Source: Streblospio benedicti
Lineage: Eukaryota > Annelida > Polychaeta > Spionida > Spionidae
Length of the DNA stretch: 64,000 nt
NCBI GenBank assembly: GCA_019095985.1
Contig: CM032660.1
Location: 12,377,866 to 12,441,865, forward strand
Reading direction: 5' to 3'
Of this stretch, positions 10,705 through 64,000 are shown piece by piece (position 1 is the first letter of the stretch; every line of letters begins with the position of its first letter). The position numbers and the translations under genes are program-made. The notes beneath the pieces were generated by a model that saw only the letters and a program-made list of their open reading frames with translations, searched no databases and was not told the origin of the DNA.

Positions 10705-12687
10705 ATTTTCATTCTTTTATTTTTTATTTTTGTGCTTTTTCATAACTGGACATTAGTCCACACCTCATACTCTGATGTACAATCTATTCACTATTGTACA
10801 AACATGCAAAATTACAGAAAAACAGGCAATTATCACAAAAATGGAATCTTTCAACTTACTTGTACACAGTACTGATAAACAAAATCAAGTCATACACAAT
10901 TTATTCCTTACTTATAGGACAAAGTAAAAAAACATCACTAATGAATGAAATATTTACACCTATAAATAAAGTTAACATACAAATTCATGATTCGCAAAAT
11001 GTCACTTGTAGCAAGATTAGTCATATATTCAGGAAGTTAGAAAAAAAAAAGATCATGAAAGACCAGCAAGAATGAAACTGCCAATACAATATATGTTCAG
11101 AAACATTAAATCTTTACATACAACATTAAATACAAATGAATTTAGGAATGAAAATTTGATATTCTTTTTAAAATTTCATTCACCATCACTTCATAGACAT
11201 ACATACATTAGGGCATAAGCAAATCTGAGACCACCATATAAATGCGATGATTAGTAAAGCACATTTCAACCATTACTATCAAACTGGTCTAAATGTGCAG
11301 TTTGTCATTTGTTTTGCTATAGTAAACCAGTGTAACTAAATATTTACAATTTACATTATGACATTCAAATGAAATTATTAAAAATAACCTGTTTAATACG
11401 TTGAATATTTAATACTTGCTGAATCTTGATCAGAAAACCTCTTAACATTGATAATTTCAAGTTACCTTGAAGATATTCATATAACTGAATATTCAAAGCA
11501 TACCACACAAAATACACAATGTACATTATGTAATGACATTTCTGTAACACGCTTTTATAACAAAACAATTATACTCTTTGACAACACGCTTCCAAATATA
11601 TTAATATCTAAGTCTTCTATTATGATATACAATGTGGGGTATACAATATGCATATCATATTAGACACTAATTATATACACCGCTTTTCTTTAGTACAAAA
11701 ATAATGCTCTTATAAAGATCACACCAAGTAACTAATGAAGCTACTAATTTTTGCAACAAAAAAGATTTATGTTAAACAATTAATTGCTTATAGAATGTAC
11801 AAAAATCACCACAATACTTGGACACTACAATGACTCTACTGGCACACCTGATATAGTTTGAATCTCGAAACACACTTGACTTATTAGCACTGAAGCTAGT
11901 TACGAGACTCATTGCAGCTAAACGAGTTTGCAATAACCCACAAACACCTGGTCATTCACACCATTCACTCGTATATGTACACTAGATTATGCATCTATAT
12001 ACAATTCAATGCATATGAAATATATCTTGGTGCAAGATTAGATGTGACCGCTATAGTCCCTCAGCAGTTTTCTAAAAACATGAATGTGCAGATTAACAGC
12101 AACATTAAACAACATTAAAGAAGAACCGTAATGTGTTCTTATACACAAATAATAACATTGTTCATGATACAATTGATTTGTACCGGAGGTTTACTTCAGT
12201 CATAAATTATGGGGAAAACATTAAAATGGTAAATGAAGAATGTCAATCTAAAGTATTCTTTTACAAACCGGTGCCTAGATTCTGGATCAATCAACAAATA
12301 AATATCAAATACATCAATTGATGCCACGTCCTTCAATCCAACCTTGTACTAGGCTATTCTTTAGTAATTACCTGTGTAAGGAGATCAATTACTAAGACTT
12401 GGCAGCAGAAACTCATGACTGACAAATAGTAATACATTGCTTTTCATAACATAGAGAGATGAAAAATAAACTCTCACAACTAAGATGAGTTTCCGAAACT
12501 AATCACAATTGAGAAGTATTCTGGATACATTAATCCAGTGGTAAGTTATGTCATTTTTTTTTCTCATTGATAATTGTTTACCTATTGAACTTTGTCCTAA
12601 AACATGTAGTTCTATAATTGGGACACATAACATTAAGTTAAATGTCCATTTTAAAGATATAACTATGTGCATCATTCCAATAAAATA
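10705..12687 (-). other. candidate 3' UTR of the long BET transcript
   Basis: The minus-strand region after the stop codon at 12688-12690 holds no further coding exon. AATAAA hexamers on the minus strand lie at 10716-10721 and 10723-10728, with others nearer the gene (for example around 10900), so a UTR of roughly 1.8-2 kb is likely. The exact cleavage site cannot be told. Confidence 0.45.
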
Positions 12688-44888
<32,201 letters not shown>

Positions 44889-45092
44889 CTACAATAAAAA
44901 AATTAAATTTCATGAAAGAATTACAAAAGTGAGGTGATAAGAAGTACAAGTCTGTAGGCAGCATATTTTGATAACGTAGTATCCAGCAGTACAACCTCCC
45001 AGGGCCAATGGACATGCAACTTATTTTTACTGGTTATTTGCCCACTCCAGCCCCCTCCCTCATCAGAAGTACTTATTATGGCAATCAAAACT

Positions 45093-45321
45093 CAGGGTCA
45101 GGATTAGCCACTCGTCCGCTTGTATTGACTAAACTAACTAGTGGAGGACGAGTGCTAATTTTTAGAAACTCGTCCTTTTGACAAGGAGCAATTCTGAATA
45201 ATTTGTCATAGAACATACAGATATTCAAGGAGGACGAGTACATTTTTTGCAGGACAAGTAGATATTTGAGGGTTACTAGTCCTGCTGACGAGTAACACTT
45301 TTCCACCTAATCCTGACCCTG
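45093..45321. mobile_element. CAGGGT-ended MITE (hAT-like), 229 bp
   Basis: Ends CAGGGTCAGGATTAG and CTAATCCTGACCCTG form a 15-bp perfect inverted repeat, flanked by a 5-bp direct repeat AAACT on each side. The interior repeats ACGAGT/ACTCGTCC in both orientations. CAGGG termini suggest hAT, but the 5-bp duplication is shorter than the usual 8 bp, so the family is uncertain. A related but less clear copy may lie at 55247-55458. Confidence 0.65.
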
Positions 45322-46929
45322 AAACTACAACTGGTGAACTGCTACTACTTAGAGTAACGTGTGGCACATCCAACGTAAACAATCAACAAAACAAACCAAG
45401 AATTACTTGTGGAGTATGACATGAAAATGGAAACAAAACAAACTAAGAATTACATGTGGAGTATGGGGTGGGGGGAGGGGGACCAGTTACAGGATTGCGT
45501 GATGGGTTTCGTAGACCATGGTACTCACATAGCAGACATGAAAATCATGAAAATGGAAAGGGGGGGACCTCTTGACTGTGCCTAATGAACAGAAATATAC
45601 AGGAACTTTGAGCATGTTTACGTCATGTATAATTGTAAATGAAGTGAGACCCGCCTGCCCACTTTCTGAGCTTTCTAAGCTGGACATGTTTTGTGATATT
45701 CAGATAGACGGCTTCACTGCAATCATCAATTCAACACAATAACCAATCAAATATCAGAACAATTTACATGTTACAACATATTTATCATGAATATTGACAT
45801 TTAATATATCTTTTCTAAGTGTTTGAAACCACATTCTCAAGAACGTATCTAGATTCCTTCGCAATATTCAGTATTCCTGATATTGGGAACACAATTCGGC
45901 CCAATACACAACAAAATCGGGTTCAAACTTAAGGGGTGCTCAAGGCAGCAAACAATAATAAAATACACATCACTAATCATTTTCCGACATGGCGTTCCTG
46001 CTATAAATAGCTCAGTGTGCAGGAAAGGCATTTTGTGTATGGGCAGCAAATTGTCATAAAATCAGCTGATATACAGCACTCTTAAATTTAAATGACTTGT
46101 GAAATCGATAAGTATATATTGCAGATTCAGAAGGCCAATAGAAAGCACATCTCTCACGTTCATTCCACGATAAATGGGGTGAATTCCAAACCATATAATC
46201 CAAGAACACTGAATGACTAGACGCTAATATCACCAATGTAGGATATCCCACTTTTGGCTACGCCTTATGCCATATGAACCACACTTATGTACAAATTAGA
46301 GACATCTACCCTTTCTTAAGTGTTTGTGGCGTATTCTGTTGATTTTGTAAAGCAGGATGGCTATCAATTTCCATGATATTTCACGGATTTTTTATTAAGC
46401 AACATTTACACAGAAATATGGCTCCTTCCTGCTTCAGCCACTGCGGCTTTTATACCCCCTTTCAAAATATGCCCTTGTGATTGGTCAATGTTCGTCATGT
46501 GACTTATATTAAATAATTTTCTCTCTTTAATAGACTCATGTGCCGATCAATGCAGTCCAAGAGAAGCTGTAAATATTGTAAGAATTCAGCCAAATATTAT
46601 GTTGCGATTTCATCAAAGATTAGTACTAAACAACCCAGAATTTTGCTATCGTACCTATCATGCAGAATGGCTGCAACATTCCGTAACGTCAGCGTTCTTG
46701 TTTCGAACACTGATTGGCTGCAGATCACATGATCTTGGAATGATATATAATTTTGTTAGTTATGGTCATATGAATATCAAATTATTTTCGTAACACAGTA
46801 ATCTTGCTGTGTTAAGCTAAAAAAATGACTATAATATACTCTATGTGTAACTCCAATTCGCAATTTGACAAATGATTTTGACCAAACGAGAGGGAACCTG
46901 CCAAGTCACATGACACCATAATCATTATT

Positions 46930-47007
46930 GACGCATGCGCAGTTGAGCCGGTCTTGCCTGAGATAGTGTAAATGAAAATATTTGGTGTTAATTTTACTTT
47001 ATCAGGT
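46930..47007 (+). promoter_or_regulatory. candidate divergent promoter and non-coding first exon of WDR5
   Basis: GCATGCGCAG (46934-46943) matches the NRF1 consensus, common in divergent housekeeping promoters. About 60 nt downstream on the + strand is a good donor, ATCAG|GTAAGG (GT at 47006-47007). The first WDR5 coding exon at 50.3 kb is preceded by an acceptor-like TACTTCAG, so a spliced leader exon here is plausible. No transcript evidence. Confidence 0.25.
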
Positions 47008-47529
47008 AAGGAAGGGGCGTATCACCAAACCTTGTAGCATATTTGCAATATTTATATTCGAACTACATGATTTACAACCATGCATAATCTCATGTAAAGA
47101 TACTGGGTAAATATATCAATGTTCACGTGTTTCGAAACAATGTCAATGCAAAAATTGAGGATTGACTAAATCTAAAACACAGACCGTGGCGGAACGTTAA
47201 AAGTGAGACTATTACCTCTCAAATTTCCCCAAGAATTGACTCAAACTATTCTGCTTGGAGTTGCACTTCTCGCCCTGTCAAAACGCAATTTTGGAGCTGG
47301 TGGGTTAGCTTTACATTTCACTACACCTTTACCATCTTTTCCCACCATATGATGTCTCAGGGATGAGGTCTTGATATTCCTCTAAATTTTCAGACGTTTT
47401 ACTAAGTGTTTGAAATACAGCCGTCCTGAGGACCTGCCGCTAGCTGATCATGGCCTGGGTCTGTTAATTACTAAGGTCTACGGCCCGGTGTACATGCAAC
47501 GTTTTTGAATTAACATATACTCTCGGGCA

Positions 47530-49790
47530 TATGGACGTAGTGCTCAAGCTATGGGCAGTTTTTGATGTTGTCAGTAACTTGCCACAGTACTTATGTAATT
47601 TCTTTCATAATAATAACAATTTATGTAGAGGAAGTGTTCAAGTTATTGAAAGTGCTCAAGTTATTGGCACATCCAACGTATGGTTGATTATTACGTATTA
47701 TCTCCAAGGGAACGCATACGTTTGACGTAATAACAGCATGAAGTAAGAGGGAACAATCTAGAGATTATCCTTGAATGAGGTCATCATGTTGGTAATTAAA
47801 TAAATTTATTATTTTCATCTTTCAGAACACTGAAGAATTTATTACCGTTTGACAGTTTCGTCTGCTTCTGCAGACATTTTCAAAAACACTACTGCGCATG
47901 TCAGATCATGGTTTACAGCCGCCGTCCCCTCCTGCGGCAAGCACGGGTCGTAGACTCTCGCAAGCTGGTGGGCCCCCTCTGTTCATGGTCTGACTTTTCA
48001 TCTGGATGTGGATAGCTTCCTTGAGCGATCAAGGAACCTATCAAGGAAGCTATCCACATCTGGATGCAAAGTCAGACCATGAACAGAGATGAGGGGGCCT
48101 ACCAGCTTGCAAGAGGCTACGACCCAGTGCTTGCCGCAGGAGGGGACGGCAGCCGTAAACCATGATCTGACATGCGCAGTAGTGTTTTTGAAAATGTTTG
48201 CAGAAGCAGACGAAACTGTCAAACGGTAATAAAATCTTTAGTGTTGTGAAAGATGAATATAATAAAGTTTAATCTAGAGATTAATTGGCCATATTTTTAA
48301 CTTAATCAAAAATTAAATCTTAATGTACATATATTTGCTGATGAACATCAGTAACTATGACTTGGGCAAACTGTTACGTAGTGTTTGCCATCGGGGAGAC
48401 ATTTTACAGTATTCACAACTACACCTCATGACCTGCCAATAACTTGAGCAATCCTTAAAAGTCGAACGTAAACAGGTGAAAACAACCACCAAAACAAAAA
48501 TTAGAATTTATAGTACTTGTTTTGAAGTTATTTCTCTAGTGTTGTGAAATGATAGAATATTGATTAAATCTGGTAAAATATTTCATATTATTCTATAATT
48601 TACGAACGAAATTACAGAAGAATCGCGATGACGTCATAAACTGTCAATAACTTGAGCACTTCCTATAAACTTTTAACAGATAATTAAACTGTAATAAATC
48701 AACAATCATTGACCAATAATAAGCAAAAACGTTGCTCATTAAGTACTAGATATTTAAAAAAAAATGTTTTGGTGATCAGAGCAAACTGGTTACGTTTAAC
48801 ATTTAAAACATTGCTTAAGTTATGGGCAGGTCACGAGGTGCCGTGACTACCGTAAAACATCTCCCCGATTGAAAACACCACTCAACAGTCTGCATGAATT
48901 ATAGTTACTGATGTTCAAGAGCAAATATCTATATATGTATTAAACCTCAAACATCGTGAAGTGGGCTTGGCCCCCATGGTTGTTTTTTTATTCTGGGGCA
49001 AATCCGTGCCTTTAGGCCTCTTGGCGCCAATTCCACTGTTTTCGGCCTGTCAAAAGCTTATTTTGAACTTCTGCGGTATTTTGAAAGGTACCTGTGCTGT
49101 TATAAAGTGCGTATATGGTTTTATTTTTTAGAAGATACCTTTAGAAATTTTGTGTTTTTATGGGTGAATGGTACCAACAGCCGTGCAATTGTTGAAAGAC
49201 CCAGCTCCGAGCAAAAATAATCAATAATTGCATTTGACATGACCAGCTTGGCCAACCTCCAAGCAGTAATCATAAACATTACTCTAAGTTATGGGCAGGT
49301 CACGAGGTGCCATTGTGACTACCGTAAAACATCTCCCCGATTGAAAACACCACTCAACAGTTTTCCGGGAATGAAAACATTGAAGTTTTAGGGAGCTGTC
49401 ATTATTTATGTAGGAGAGGAGTGCAGTAGTCAGATTGTATGTGTGTGGAGGGGGGGTACATTTGAATGCAAGGGAATGGAGGGGGCAAATTTCAGTGCAT
49501 AATGTTTCACGCAAAATGTTCTAACAAGATGAATTTTTTTCATTTTTTTTTTACATTTTCATTTCCATAATACAAAAAATAGTGTCCGTAGGAGACAGGC
49601 CAGCTAGTCTATAGTAAAACTTACTGTTTGATTAAGTAAACGTATAGCCAATTAATCTCTAGATTGTTTCCTCCTGCTACGTACTGTTGTTACATCAAAC
49701 GTGTGTTCCCGTGGAGATATACGTAATAATCAACCCTATGTTGGATGTGCCCATAGTTTGAGCACTACATCTATTACTTGATATGTCCGT
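47530..49790. mobile_element. nested fold-back transposon cluster, about 2.26 kb
   Basis: Outer ends: GTAGTGCTCAAGCTATGGGC near 47537 and its inverse GCCCATAGTTTGAGCACTAC near 49750, with further inverted matches around TTGATTATTACGTA and ACAATCTAGAGATTA. Inside are a long palindrome (47790-48270) and a second inverted pair (about 48317-48500 with 48760-48950), plus a third partial direct copy at 49281-49363. No transposase is visible. It fills most of the gap between the BET and WDR5 genes. Confidence 0.7.
47815..48268. repeat. long palindrome with about 200-bp arms
   Basis: The left arm (about 47815-48025) and right arm (about 48030-48268) are inverse copies, shown by CGTTTGACAGTTTCGTCTGC, ACTACTGCGCATG, CCCCTCCTGCGGCAAGCAC and GATGTGGATAGCTTCCTTGA with their reverse complements. 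Only scattered differences and a few short indels are seen, and the spacer is nearly absent. Such structure is unstable and suggests a young or conversion-maintained element. Confidence 0.85.
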
Positions 49791-50304
49791 GATTTCCTCG
49801 CAATGTTTCATTCACCGACACCGCCCATCTGTCAATCAGGGCAGTCTACTTGCGCGATTACAATTATGTCAGCCTTATGTCCGCTGTAGCTATGCACGAT
49901 GGACCGTGCCATTTTTTTGATGTTTGTTGATTTGGGTTTTTTTCCTCATAGTAATAGGTGTGTCGGATTCTTGAAGTATTTTTTTTAGCAAAAAGCTATT
50001 TGTATATCAATATACTTTATTGAGTATCATGATGTGGTTCATTCATCGAATATTTAGTTTTTAGAAAGCGTTATTCTCGCTGAAATTAATTTTTTTTAAA
50101 TCCATTTGTTATTCTGATTAACAAACGTACGACATGTGTTTTGCGAACGTAATGTTGTCCCGTGTGATTAGTTTGCTTCATTGTGTCACTTATTTCTTGT
50201 GAAACATTTTGAATCATTGTCATTTTGAATCACTCCTTGTAGTGTATGATCAGACAATTTCAATCTGAAATTTAACATTTATTTCATACTTACTTCAGAA
50301 TATA

Positions 50305-63220
<12,916 letters not shown>

Positions 63221-63419
63221 TAGTTCACGCAATTATATAATAATGTCTGTCTTTTTACTTTACATGAACATTTTTAAATCTTTAGCTAAGAAGCTTTCGA
63301 TTTGCCATCAACTCTTCGTCAGCACTGGCCCGAATGTTCTTGTTTAGGTCGGATTAGCTGAAATTGTCCTGGAATGCATGTAATTCTTGTAAGATGGAAT
63401 GTGTTGTCATTAAATAAAT

Positions 63420-64000
63420 GGTGCGGCGAAGGGATCACCACAGATCACCTTTGTTAACGATTCCCTGTGACGCAATGATTGAAGATACTGAGGAGAAAGA
63501 AATCTCGACTGCACCACATCATTCATATTGGTGGTATGGGTATGTGGATGATGCGCATACCAAGCTTGACTCCATTCATGCAGCTGCGCTCACAGACCAC
63601 TTGAACTTGCTCAATCCAAACATCAGTTTCACAACTGAAGGAGAACAGAATGGTGAGCTTGCGTTCCTTCCACAGCAAAGAACGGTAGTTGACAGAACCT
63701 TAAAATTGAAGATCTGCTGAAATCAAACCACACTGACCAGTACCTGTACCTCTCATCCTCTCGAACACAAGAAGGAGCAGTTTGTGTAAGTGAGAGGAAA
63801 CCTAAATTCAACCTTAAAAGTGTGTAGCTACCCAAAGTGGGTTATTGATAGAGCCTCAGTTAACATCAAGCAAGAAAAAAGAAGAGAACAAGATGTTGAA
63901 CACTGGAAAGATAAAGACAGTGCCCGTGGTAGGAATTCCCTATGTGAGAGGAGAGGAGCATCAGAAGAGGTCTGTAAGATCTTGCGCAGATATGGATGTT
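63420..64000 (+). mobile_element. broken Penelope-like retroelement, runs off the right edge
   Basis: Translated pieces resemble the reverse transcriptase of Penelope-like elements: a YVDD box followed by HTKLDSIHAAALTDHLNLLN and NISFTTEGEQNGELAFL, then HTDQYL, YPKWVIDRAS and a SEEVCKILRRYG region in the family's usual order. The copy is damaged in several places. It sits in the last visible WDR5 intron, in the same direction as the gene. Confidence 0.7.

Larger units (their letters stand above)
44889..47529. other. upstream region of the BET gene
   Basis: No further BET coding exon can be supported. Apart from the 229-bp MITE and a small duplication around 45375-45470, the only pointed signal is the GCATGCGC site near 46935. 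The transcription start probably lies within this interval. Confidence 0.4.

Overview
This is a stretch of invertebrate nuclear DNA: AT-rich, with small exons, long introns and dense mobile-element debris. Copies of an AGCTCACCTG...CCTCTTGTT repeat with GTCCGTCCGT inside, which I know from mollusc genomes, sit at 54.9 and 59.5 kb. A mollusc, or at least a lophotrochozoan, is therefore the most likely source (inference).

Three host genes can be assembled exon by exon with consistent splice phase. (1) On the + strand, 2086-7298, is a nuclear DNA-binding protein with the two helix-turn-helix units of CENP-B/pogo (Tigger) transposases but no DDE catalytic domain. Its first HTH is encoded by two near-identical 72-nt exons only 46 nt apart, which look mutually exclusive. 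(2) On the - strand, about 44.9 down to 12.7 kb, is a single BET-family gene of the BRD4/fs(1)h type. It has BD1, BD2, a basic linker, an ET domain, a Ser-rich tail, a long Pro-rich region and a C-terminal P-TEFb-type motif, about 1,250 aa over 22 coding exons. Reading through one splice donor gives an immediate stop, so a short isoform of about 790 aa with its own 3' UTR is likely. (3) On the + strand, 50.3 kb to the right edge, is WDR5, a WD40 scaffold of SET1/MLL complexes; its last exon or exons lie outside the window.

Layout: 1-2079, LINE 3' end, a large palindrome with a tRNA-like centre and AT microsatellites; 2080-7830, CENP-B-like gene; 7.8-10.7 kb, a cluster of short dispersed repeats; 10.7-44.9 kb, BET gene with a 13.6-kb repeat-filled intron; 44.9-50.3 kb, the head-to-head gap between BET and WDR5, filled by nested fold-back elements; 50.3-63.2 kb, WDR5 with introns full of small DNA transposons; 63.4-64.0 kb, a broken Penelope-like element.

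The BET protein reads acetyl-lysine and WDR5 supports H3K4 methylation, so the divergent pair puts two chromatin regulators side by side. Whether they share a promoter cannot be settled from sequence alone. The strongest candidate for something undescribed is the exon pair that swaps part of a DNA-binding helix-turn-helix.
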